Shown here: positions 5,570 to 11,780 of the stretch, piece by piece | Layout of the letters: every line of letters begins with the position of its first letter | How positions within the stretch are numbered: position 1 is the stretch's first letter | NCBI GenBank assembly: GCA_900320035.1 | Contig: ONQU01000039.1 | Coordinates: forward strand, 1 to 11,780 | Reading direction: 5' to 3' | Length of the DNA: 11,780 nucleotides | From: an uncultured Rhodospirillaceae bacterium | GTDB lineage: Bacteria > Pseudomonadota > Alphaproteobacteria > RF32 > CAG-239 | The notes under the pieces: generated by a model | Databases searched by the model: none | What the model saw: only the letters and a program-made list of their open reading frames with translations | Told to the model about the DNA's origin: nothing | Position numbers and translations under genes: made by a program

Positions 5570-6808
5570 ATGCAACCAAATGTGAAAGTTTTTAAACAGA
5601 TGATGAAATCCGAATACTTAGATATGTCACCGATTTTACGTTTTCGAAACATTGTTAAATTGTTTCAAGCGGTGGAAGAACACGGTGGCACATTGCGCTT
5701 TGTCGGCGGTGCAGTGCGTGATACATTAGCCGGATTAAGCGGATTCGATTTAGACTTAGCGACCGACTTATCACCGGACGAATTTATCGAAGCTTGTTTA
5801 GATTTTCATCTCAAAACCGTACCTATCGGTTTGAAACTTGGTACCACCGGCGTGGTTATTGATAACCAGATTTTAGAAGTTTCTTCTTTGAGACGTTGTG
5901 TGCCGCTAAAAGGGCGTTTGGCTGAAGTTTTTACCGATGATTGGAGCGCCGATGCGGCGACGCGCGACCTGACAATTAATGCTGTTTATGCCGATTTGCG
6001 CGGCAATGTATTTGACTATTACAACGGTATTGATGATTTAGAGCAAGGCATTGTGCGCTTTATCGGCAATCCGGAAGATCGTATTAAAGAAGATCCGCTG
6101 CGGATTATGCGTTTTTTCCGCTTTTATTCTAAGTTTGGCAAAGCACCGATTGATAAAGCATCGCTTCAAGCTTGCATAAAACATAAAAAGAGTCTGCGTA
6201 ACGTCGCCATTGAACAGGTGCGTGACGAACTGTTTAAACTTTTGGTTACACCGCAGGTGACCACAACTATGCGGCTTATTTATGAAAACGATATTTTGGG
6301 CTTTTTCCTGCCACCGTCAAAACATTTAGATACATTGGAACACTTAACCGAAATTGTGGCCGATGCTCAATATGAAGGCAATTTTCTGCGGCGTTTGTTT
6401 GTTTTGTATCAACCCAATGCGGCAGAGGCGGAAAATATTGCCAATACCTTGCGTTTTACCAAAAAGCAAAAAGAAATATTCACCAAGTGGGCCAAAGTCT
6501 CCTTTTCGCCGGATATATTTGCCTCAACCCATGAGCGCCTAAAATTTGTGTATCGCTATGGTAAACAATTTACCATAGATTTGGTTTTGTTGTCCGCCGC
6601 CATTGATAATATCAAAATTCCAACACTTAATGCCATATTGCGTGAAATTGAAGATGCCGTTGTACCTATATTCCCACTGCGTGGACGTGATTTAATCGGT
6701 CGCATTGGCAATGGCGAACAAGTTGGTCGGGTGCTAAATATGCTTGAACAACAGTGGATAGACAGCGGCTTTCATCTAACCCGTGAAGAACTTTTGCGCG
6801 CCTTATGA
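5570..6808 (+). CDS. cca: CCA tRNA nucleotidyltransferase (class II, poly(A) polymerase superfamily)
   Basis: This enzyme adds or repairs the 3'-CCA end of tRNAs from CTP and ATP without a template. The 412 residues show the class II head: FVGGAVRD (44-51), the catalytic pair D60-x-D62 in DLDLATD, a third acidic position in ILEVSSLRR (101-109), RDLTINAVY (132-140), and RIKEDPLRIMRFFRF (171-185). A helical body and tail domain follow. Length and layout suit the CCA enzymes of Alphaproteobacteria; a poly(A) polymerase is the alternative within the same superfamily and cannot be fully excluded from sequence alone. The start at 5570 has no ribosome binding site; internal ATGs at 5600, 5603 and 5624 would remove up to 18 poorly conserved residues, and none has a good Shine-Dalgarno either. 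It is divergent from the ialB-like gene and converges on an unrecognised minus-strand gene 66 bases away. Confidence 0.92.
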   Translation: MQPNVKVFKQMMKSEYLDMSPILRFRNIVKLFQAVEEHGGTLRFVGGAVRDTLAGLSGFDLDLATDLSPDEFIEACLDFHLKTVPIGLKLGTTGVVIDNQILEVSSLRRCVPLKGRLAEVFTDDWSADAATRDLTINAVYADLRGNVFDYYNGIDDLEQGIVRFIGNPEDRIKEDPLRIMRFFRFYSKFGKAPIDKASLQACIKHKKSLRNVAIEQVRDELFKLLVTPQVTTTMRLIYENDILGFFLPPSKHLDTLEHLTEIVADAQYEGNFLRRLFVLYQPNAAEAENIANTLRFTKKQKEIFTKWAKVSFSPDIFASTHERLKFVYRYGKQFTIDLVLLSAAIDNIKIPTLNAILREIEDAVVPIFPLRGRDLIGRIGNGEQVGRVLNMLEQQWIDSGFHLTREELLRAL

Positions 6809-6818
6809 TTAAAACACG

Positions 6819-6842
6819 AAAAAAGCGCCCGAAACGAGCGCT
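6819..6842 (-). terminator. Intrinsic terminator of the 142-residue unknown gene
   Basis: On the minus strand AGCGCTCG (6842-6835) pairs with CGGGCGCT (6831-6824) over eight base pairs with one G-U wobble and a UUU loop, followed by five more U (6823-6819). The plus-strand version has a C-A mismatch and no U-tract, so it terminates the minus-strand gene rather than cca. It lies about 30 bases after that gene's stop. Confidence 0.8.
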
Positions 6843-6874
6843 CCAAGGAGATCAATACGAAATATTTCCATATA

Positions 6875-7303
6875 CTAAGAAACTTGCGTTTTAGCTTGTT
6901 CTGTCTTCATCCGCACCGCGCGATTGACCGCAGCTTGGCGATTTTGATCCGCAATGAGCAAGTCCATAAGTTCAGCAACATGTGCCTTCTTCTCTTCTTT
7001 ACTCATCTTGTTGATTCTTTCATCAACGCTCCGCTCATTTAACAGCATATCTCCGCCGGCAATTTCCTTATAGCCATGCGTAATTGTTTGCCGTGTTGGA
7101 AATTTAGACGCATCAGGCGATTTAACAACTTCAAGCGGTTTTGGTCCAAATTTCACAGCTTTACCATCTGCAGTTGTTCTACCTGTCTTAACTGCTGTCG
7201 TTTTAAAGCGTGCGCGCACCTTTTTCGCCGCATTTATTGCCTCATTTCCTTCCTTAATATACGCTTCACCTGCTGCCGTATATCCAAATTCTTGCGTACT
7301 CAT
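6875..7303 (-). CDS. Unrecognised soluble protein, 142 residues
   Basis: I do not recognise the family. The product is hydrophilic, lysine- and alanine-rich, without a signal peptide, membrane segment or cysteine. The N-terminal half holds a short helix-prone stretch, then basic, glycine- and threonine-containing sequence (residues about 30-75) that looks flexible. The C-terminal half (about 85-140) is predicted strongly helical and highly charged, with MSKEEKKAHVAELMDLL as its core, which could form a coiled coil or bind a partner. The ATG at 7303 is chosen; a GTG directly before it (7306) is equally in frame and would add one residue. AGGGAG lies eight bases upstream of the ATG. A TTGACA hexamer upstream and a good terminator downstream indicate a free-standing, expressed gene. 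Base composition resembles its neighbours. Confidence 0.7.
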   Translation of the reverse strand: MSTQEFGYTAAGEAYIKEGNEAINAAKKVRARFKTTAVKTGRTTADGKAVKFGPKPLEVVKSPDASKFPTRQTITHGYKEIAGGDMLLNERSVDERINKMSKEEKKAHVAELMDLLIADQNRQAAVNRAVRMKTEQAKTQVS

Positions 7304-7337
7304 CACAAATTCTCCCTAATTTTCTATCTTTTGTCTA

Positions 7338-7366
7338 ACCTTAACATATATATTTTGTTTTGTCAA
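7338..7366 (-). promoter_or_regulatory. Putative promoter of the 142-residue unknown gene
   Basis: On the minus strand a perfect TTGACA, within CTTGACA, lies at 7366-7361. The hexamer 17 bases downstream is TAAGGT (7343-7338), a poor -10; the intervening sequence is AT-rich. The strong -35 at a suitable distance from the start (about 35 bases to the -10) makes this the best candidate. Confidence 0.45.
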
Positions 7367-7470
7367 GCACATTTTTGCTAAAAATAATAATTTTTGTGAA
7401 AAAATCAATGTTTTTTGTATCGTTGTGTATGGTTATGGTTAAAATATCTCCTAAAGAGAGGACTAACAAT

Positions 7471-9036
7471 ATGTCATTATTCAAATCTGTCGCCACTTTT
7501 GGCGGATTAACCTTGGTCAGCCGTATCACCGGTTTTTTGCGTGATATGGTGTTGGCTAATTTCTTAGGTGCCGGCGCTATGGCCGATGCCTTTGTGGTTG
7601 CGTTCAAGCTTCCGAATTTGTTTCGCAGCTTGTTTGCTGAGGGCGCATTTACCAGTGCTTTTGTGCCGCTTTTTTCCCAAAAATTGGTTGCCGACGGCAA
7701 GAAAAAATCCATCTTTTTTGCCGCTCAAGCCATTGCTGTGCTAACTTTAATCGTTGGCTTGGTGGTTATTTTATTTGAACTTTTAATGCCTTATATTGTC
7801 ACCGTTTTAGCCCCCGGATTTCATAGTGATGCCGGTAAAATTGAGCTGGCTACGCAACTTTGTCGTATTACCTTTCCTTTTTTGCTCCTTATTGCTATTG
7901 TCTCTTTTCAAGGCGGTATTTTAAATTCATTTGAAAAATTTGCCGCACCGGCAGCCGCACCGATTATCCTTAACTTGACCATTATTTTATCGGCCTTTGT
8001 TTTTGTGCCGTTTCTGCCTACTGCTGCCCATGGCTTTGCTTTAGGCATCACTCTTGCCGGCATTTTAGAGATTTTGTGGTTGGCTTATTTCTTACGCCGT
8101 ATTGACGTGCGAATTCATCCTTATCTGCATATTGCCAAAATTATGCGCAATCCGGAAATTAAAACCTTATTCAAGCGTATTGCGCCGGGTGTGGTTGGCG
8201 CCGGTATCTATCAAATCAATATGGCGGTTGATACCATTTTAGTTTCGCTGGTCGGCACCGGTGCCATCTCGTGGCTTTACTATGCCAATCGCTTGCAACA
8301 ATTACCGCTTGGCGTGGTCGGAGCAGCTATCAGCGTTGCTTTGTTACCGATTCTCTCTAAGGCCTTAAAAGCCGGTGATATTAAACAAGCCCATCAAACC
8401 CAAGATAAGGCGGTAGAATATGGCTTACTGCTTTCTTTTCCGGCGGCGGTGCTGCTGATTGTATTGGCAGAGCCGATTGTACAACTGTTGTTTCGTCACG
8501 GCAAATTTTTAAACGCCGATGCTATCCAAACCGCACACGCGGTTATAGCATATGCCGTCGGTTTGCCGTGTTATGTATTAGCTAAAGCTTTAATGCCAAA
8601 CTTTTTTGCCCGCGGTGATACGGTTACACCGGTCAAATATAGCGCCGTAGTTTTTGTTACCAACTTTATTTTTAATATATTACTCATGCAGTGGTTCGGC
8701 CATGTCGGTATTGCCACCGCCACCACTATTGCCGCTTTTGTCTCACTCGGACAATATATTCACGGTCTCAAAAAACGTAACTATTGGCAATTTAGCTCAG
8801 CTTTGCTCTGGCAATCCGCTAAAATCGTATTCATTTCGGTGCTCATGGGTATCGCCATTTGGCTATGGCTACACCTTGCTCCCGCTTTTCTGCTAGAAGG
8901 CGGTAAAATTGCCTTATTGTTGAACTTGGGCGGCATTGGCGTTTTTGCCCTTGCAATTTTCCTCGGATTAGCTAAAATATGCGGTGTTATCAATTTTAAC
9001 GAAATCAAGCAATTGCTTAGGAGAAAGCATGGTTAA
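7471..9036 (+). CDS. murJ: Lipid II flippase MurJ
   Basis: MurJ moves the peptidoglycan precursor lipid II from the cytoplasmic to the periplasmic face of the inner membrane. The 521-residue polytopic protein has the expected length and about 14 membrane segments. Residues essential in E. coli MurJ are present at identical positions: R18 and R24 in SRITGFLRDM, D39 in GAMADAF and R52 in PNLFRSLFAEGAF. R274 in YYANRLQQLPLG corresponds to E. coli R270. The ATG at 7471 is chosen because AGAGAGGA (7455-7462) lies eight bases upstream and because the protein then begins at the conserved amphipathic N-terminus; an open frame back to 7360 is AT-rich leader. The stop overlaps the start of the DUF2333 gene by eight bases, opening a four-gene run. 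Identification is secure. Confidence 0.96.
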   Translation: MSLFKSVATFGGLTLVSRITGFLRDMVLANFLGAGAMADAFVVAFKLPNLFRSLFAEGAFTSAFVPLFSQKLVADGKKKSIFFAAQAIAVLTLIVGLVVILFELLMPYIVTVLAPGFHSDAGKIELATQLCRITFPFLLLIAIVSFQGGILNSFEKFAAPAAAPIILNLTIILSAFVFVPFLPTAAHGFALGITLAGILEILWLAYFLRRIDVRIHPYLHIAKIMRNPEIKTLFKRIAPGVVGAGIYQINMAVDTILVSLVGTGAISWLYYANRLQQLPLGVVGAAISVALLPILSKALKAGDIKQAHQTQDKAVEYGLLLSFPAAVLLIVLAEPIVQLLFRHGKFLNADAIQTAHAVIAYAVGLPCYVLAKALMPNFFARGDTVTPVKYSAVVFVTNFIFNILLMQWFGHVGIATATTIAAFVSLGQYIHGLKKRNYWQFSSALLWQSAKIVFISVLMGIAIWLWLHLAPAFLLEGGKIALLLNLGGIGVFALAIFLGLAKICGVINFNEIKQLLRRKHG

Positions 9037-10066
9037 TAGAGAAAAATCCCTAAAATGGCTGAAACAAATATGGGAATCCTGTCAAAATATGCTTAGCTGG
9101 TTAAAAACTAAAGCATCACAAACTAAGGGTTTACCCATGTGGTTCAAAAAATGTTTGCATTATGCTTATCGCTCCTGGCAAACGGTGATTCTTTGTCTGC
9201 TGTGCTTTTTGTTTTTTTACTACTTTTTAGGTAGTCAATTGGTTGAAAATATTGACACCAAAACAGGCTATAACCTGCCTAAAGAAAAATCCGCACAAAT
9301 GGAAACCGCAAATACGATGTCATTTTTGCTCAAGCGTGAAATTGATGACAAGATGTGGACGCCTAATCTGCCGCCATTGTTTCCGGCCTATATTTTGGAT
9401 AATATGCCGAACTTCCAAATCGGTATTGTCACCGGTGTCCGCGATATAACCGGTATTTTGCGCAAATTAACCGGTTTGAACGAAGCCCAAAAAGAAGATT
9501 TAGAAAAGGCATATAAAATGCTCACTTATGCGCCAGATGTGTGGCTATTGTCAAAGCAAGGCTCTTTTGGCATTGCCCCTTCAAGCAATACTCAATATCG
9601 CAAAGCCGCAAAATATTTGCAAAAATTCAATATGCGGGCCGATTTTATACCACAACCGCAAAATTTAGCTTTAATTTTAGCACAAATGAGCAAAAAAATA
9701 AATCGCTTAACGCAAAAAAATGAAACCCACCTGCGTGAATATAGCAACGATTTTATGGATACAAAGGCCGATGACATCTTCTATCATCATGGTGGTTACA
9801 CTTTCACGTTATGGCAAGTCAGTAAAGCTCTGGCGAGCGACTTCAAAGATATTATCGTTGGCTATAATATTTACGATGACTGGACTTATCTAGTCTCATC
9901 GTTACATCATGCCGCCACCCTCAAACCGCTCGTCGTGCGTAACGGAAAAATAGACGGTCTTTGGGCGCCTAATCATTTAATGACGCAAAATTTCTATTTA
10001 ATGCGTGCTTTGGCGGCCATTGAACGCATGCGCACAACTTTGGCTCGAGGTGCTTATGCCGATTAA
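9029..10066 (+). CDS. DUF2333-family membrane-anchored protein
   Basis: The 345-residue product has a cytoplasmic N-terminal part rich in Trp and Lys (1-50), one membrane segment (about 51-68) and a large domain on the far side. Blocks that I associate with DUF2333 are KREIDDKMWTPNLPP (102-116), LDNMPNFQIGI (123-133), the LTYAPDVWL stretch (165-173), SSNTQYRKAAKYLQKFN (185-201) and DTKADDIFYHHGG (244-256). The biochemical role of the family is unknown. AGGAG (9019-9023) lies five bases before the ATG at 9029, which overlaps the murJ stop by eight bases; an earlier in-frame start inside murJ has no support. It overlaps the following Bax-like gene by 11 bases. The placement between a lipid II flippase and a glucosaminidase-fold protein suggests a cell-wall role, probably with the downstream protein as partner; this is inference from context. 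Confidence 0.8.
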   Translation: MVNREKSLKWLKQIWESCQNMLSWLKTKASQTKGLPMWFKKCLHYAYRSWQTVILCLLCFLFFYYFLGSQLVENIDTKTGYNLPKEKSAQMETANTMSFLLKREIDDKMWTPNLPPLFPAYILDNMPNFQIGIVTGVRDITGILRKLTGLNEAQKEDLEKAYKMLTYAPDVWLLSKQGSFGIAPSSNTQYRKAAKYLQKFNMRADFIPQPQNLALILAQMSKKINRLTQKNETHLREYSNDFMDTKADDIFYHHGGYTFTLWQVSKALASDFKDIIVGYNIYDDWTYLVSSLHHAATLKPLVVRNGKIDGLWAPNHLMTQNFYLMRALAAIERMRTTLARGAYAD

Positions 10067-10961
10067 GGTGGCTAAAATATTTTCAAAAGCCATATTTATA
10101 TTGGTCCTTTGTTCATCTGTGGCAATAGCGCAGCCAATTATTGAGAAAAAAGATGGTGCACTTTGGGTAAAAAGTGCCACTACCGCTGAAGTTGAACAAA
10201 CCTTTGCGCAATACAATTATCCGGACTATACTAAGCCTGAAACAGAATTTCCGCGCATTTTTTTAAGCCGCTTGCCGAGCGATTGGGCGCAAATTGCCGA
10301 TAGCGACGACAAGCATCGCACTTTCATTCGTATCATGTTGCCGTTGGTACTTAAAATTAACGAAGCTATTTTGGCAGAACGTCAAATCTTGGAAAATTGG
10401 CAGCAAAAGAGGCATAATGGTGAAAAACTATCGGATTCGGAAATTGCCACATTGGAAAACATGGCAAGTAAATACGATGCTGATACCAAGGAACAAGGAA
10501 CGGCACGCGTCGATCATCTATTATTACTTTTAGATGAAAAAGTTGATGCCGTGCCACCGGCCATTATGGTAGCAACTGCCGGCATTTATTCAGATTGGGG
10601 TAACTCTAGAATTGCACAACAAGCTAATAACTTATACCTAACCGAAGTTTGGTACGATAACAAAGGCATGAAGCCGCTTGACGACCCTGATGCCGATTAT
10701 CGCTATAAGATATATGCAAACTTGGAAGAAGCTATCGCCGACCGCGCTCTCAAAATCAACTCACATGTTAATTATGACTATGTCCGTATGGCGCGCAAAT
10801 ATAGTCGTAGCCTAAATTCCCCACCATATAGCCCTCAACTGACGGCACAAATGCTGAATGATAGTAATTTGCATAATGTTGCCGGCCTCATTGACTACAC
10901 ATATTCATTTTACGGTTTGGCCCGTACAGACTTTAAACCACGCTTACGTTCAATAAAATAG
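10056..10961 (+). CDS. Secreted Bax-like glucosaminidase-fold protein, catalytic Glu apparently replaced
   Basis: The 301-residue product starts with a signal peptide (cleavage likely after AIA, residue 25). The region PRIFLSRLPSDWAQI (66-80) and LPLVLKINEAIL (95-106) match the N-terminal part of Bax-like proteins. The glucosaminidase/lysozyme-like domain follows from about 155. In the family the core reads approximately PPxxxxAQAAxESGWGxSR, with the Glu as general acid. Here it reads VPPAIMVATAGIYSDWGNSR (166-185), with Tyr at 178 (codon TAT, 10587-10589) where Glu is expected and Asp180 in place of Gly. The rest of the domain continues with no frameshift (NNLY at 191-194, KIYANLEEAIADRA at 218-231). 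The ATG at 10056 is preferred: it has GAGGT just upstream and yields a clean signal peptide. The protein is probably periplasmic, a wall-binding or regulatory pseudoenzyme, or an enzyme with a relocated catalytic residue. Confidence 0.75.
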   Translation: MPIKVAKIFSKAIFILVLCSSVAIAQPIIEKKDGALWVKSATTAEVEQTFAQYNYPDYTKPETEFPRIFLSRLPSDWAQIADSDDKHRTFIRIMLPLVLKINEAILAERQILENWQQKRHNGEKLSDSEIATLENMASKYDADTKEQGTARVDHLLLLLDEKVDAVPPAIMVATAGIYSDWGNSRIAQQANNLYLTEVWYDNKGMKPLDDPDADYRYKIYANLEEAIADRALKINSHVNYDYVRMARKYSRSLNSPPYSPQLTAQMLNDSNLHNVAGLIDYTYSFYGLARTDFKPRLRSIK

Positions 10962-10972
10962 GAGAGAATGTA

Positions 10973-11780
10973 ATGTTTATCAGCGTTAATAAAAAAATTG
11001 TTTACAGTTTACTGCTCTTTCTACTTGTACTCATCGGTATTTTTGTCGGCCTGTTTATCAATTTTTATTTAGACCAACTGCAAAGCACCAAACAATCTGT
11101 TTATATGCGCAATAAATACGTCGTTAGCTTGCTGCAAGAAAACGTTACACTCCAAAATGAATTGGCTAACATGGGTAGAGCAAATCCCGAATTTACCCCT
11201 CGAATTAATCTAAAAAACATTGATGATACCCAAAAACAACTCACACAGGCACAAAAACTTAATGAAGAACTGCGTCGTAATTATTATGACAATCGCGACG
11301 CTATTAAAACAGGGGCTGAAATCATCATTTTGAGTTTAGGTGTTGTTATTTTATTCATTATTTTACTGCTAATTATGCTCGATTATTGGATCGTGCGACC
11401 GATTGAGCGTTTAACATCAATCAGCAACAAAGTTTCTCAAGGTGACTATTCTTCCCGTCTGGATCTTACACAAAGTTCTTTATTGCGTGACGAGTTTGAT
11501 ATTTTAAATCGTACCTTCAATAATATGATTGAAAAAACCGAGAACAACATCGCTGACATTAAACGCCGCGAATTTTTCCTACAACAACTCATCGATACCA
11601 TTCCGGACGGTATCCGCGTGATTGATTCCAAAGGAAATGTCATCATTGCCAATAAAGCCTTTTACAGCCTCTTAAACCTTAAGAAAAATTGTGCCGGGCA
11701 AAAATGCCACTCGGCTTACGGTTATGATGAAGACATGTGTCCCGCCGGTAAATTTACATGTCCGCTCCGCTACTTGAGCA
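10973..11780 (+). CDS. HAMP/PAS sensor protein, probably a histidine kinase (3' end beyond window)
   Basis: The 269 visible residues comprise a first membrane segment (about 9-31), a periplasmic part of about 80 residues that looks helical and coiled-coil-like (QTKQSVYMR to YYDNRD), a second membrane segment (about 115-140), a HAMP domain beginning VRPIERLTSISNKVSQGDY (141-159) and a PAS domain starting near 203 (FLQQLIDTIPDGIRVID). The PAS carries a cysteine-rich insert: C240, C245-H246, C256 and C263. The open frame runs off the right edge, so the output domain is unseen. A histidine kinase is most likely from this architecture; a diguanylate cyclase or other output is possible. AGGAGA (10960-10965) lies seven bases before the ATG, and the gap to the Bax-like gene is 11 bases, so it is probably cotranscribed with the murJ run. 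Confidence 0.8.
   Translation, partial: MFISVNKKIVYSLLLFLLVLIGIFVGLFINFYLDQLQSTKQSVYMRNKYVVSLLQENVTLQNELANMGRANPEFTPRINLKNIDDTQKQLTQAQKLNEELRRNYYDNRDAIKTGAEIIILSLGVVILFIILLLIMLDYWIVRPIERLTSISNKVSQGDYSSRLDLTQSSLLRDEFDILNRTFNNMIEKTENNIADIKRREFFLQQLIDTIPDGIRVIDSKGNVIIANKAFYSLLNLKKNCAGQKCHSAYGYDEDMCPAGKFTCPLRYLS

Noticed and set aside
6824..6842. Hairpin after cca as a cca terminator
   Set aside because: On the plus strand it has a C-A mismatch and no U-tract. On the minus strand it pairs better and is followed by U, so it was assigned to the minus-strand gene.
7360..7470. Upstream extension of murJ by 37 codons
   Set aside because: AT-rich sequence without a ribosome binding site. The ATG at 7471 has one, and from it the essential residues fall at the same numbers as in E. 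coli MurJ.
8984..9028. Start of the DUF2333 gene inside murJ
   Set aside because: The ATG at 9029 has AGGAG five bases upstream and gives a normal short overlap.
11690..11712. Possible c-type haem motif in the sensor
   Set aside because: The spacing is C-x4-CH rather than C-x2-CH, and the PAS domain lies on the cytoplasmic side.

Overview
The window is a stretch of chromosome from an AT-rich member of the Alphaproteobacteria, probably uncultured and possibly host-associated. The taxonomic inference rests on three things: an invasion-associated-locus-B (IalB-like) secreted protein translationally coupled to rlmN, a class II CCA-adding enzyme, and a DUF2333 protein paired with a Bax-like glucosaminidase-fold protein. 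No phage, transposase, CRISPR array, tRNA or rRNA was seen. Most of the sequence is ordinary housekeeping chromosome. The interest lies in the intergenic repeats and in the right-hand envelope gene cluster.

Left part (1-1294): a small minus-strand membrane protein (155-388) ends in a well-formed terminator with a nested GAAA-capped hairpin. A repeat-rich spacer follows, holding a 51-base direct repeat (541-591 and 645-695) on either side of a REP-like palindrome (599-642). Then comes an HdeD/DUF308-family membrane protein (740-1294).

Centre (1295-5569): gyrB (1396-3837, plus strand) converges on an ialB-like/rlmN pair (minus strand, 5503 to 3927). Between the convergent genes lie a likely gyrB terminator and a second copy of the REP-like palindrome. 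That copy touches the rlmN stop codon and has the form of the rlmN terminator. The ialB-like gene and cca are divergent, with facing promoters in a 66-base spacer.

Right part (5570-11780): cca (plus strand) converges on an unrecognised 142-residue gene (minus strand). Then a tightly packed plus-strand run begins: murJ (lipid II flippase), a DUF2333 membrane-anchored protein, a secreted Bax-like protein of the glucosaminidase fold, and the start of a HAMP/PAS sensor protein, probably a histidine kinase, cut by the window edge. The first three genes overlap by 8 and 11 bases and the last gap is 11 bases, so they look like one operon linking peptidoglycan precursor export, wall-associated proteins and signalling. 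The Bax-like protein has tyrosine where the catalytic glutamate of the family is expected, so it may be a non-enzymatic wall-binding or sensing protein. This is the best lead for something undescribed.
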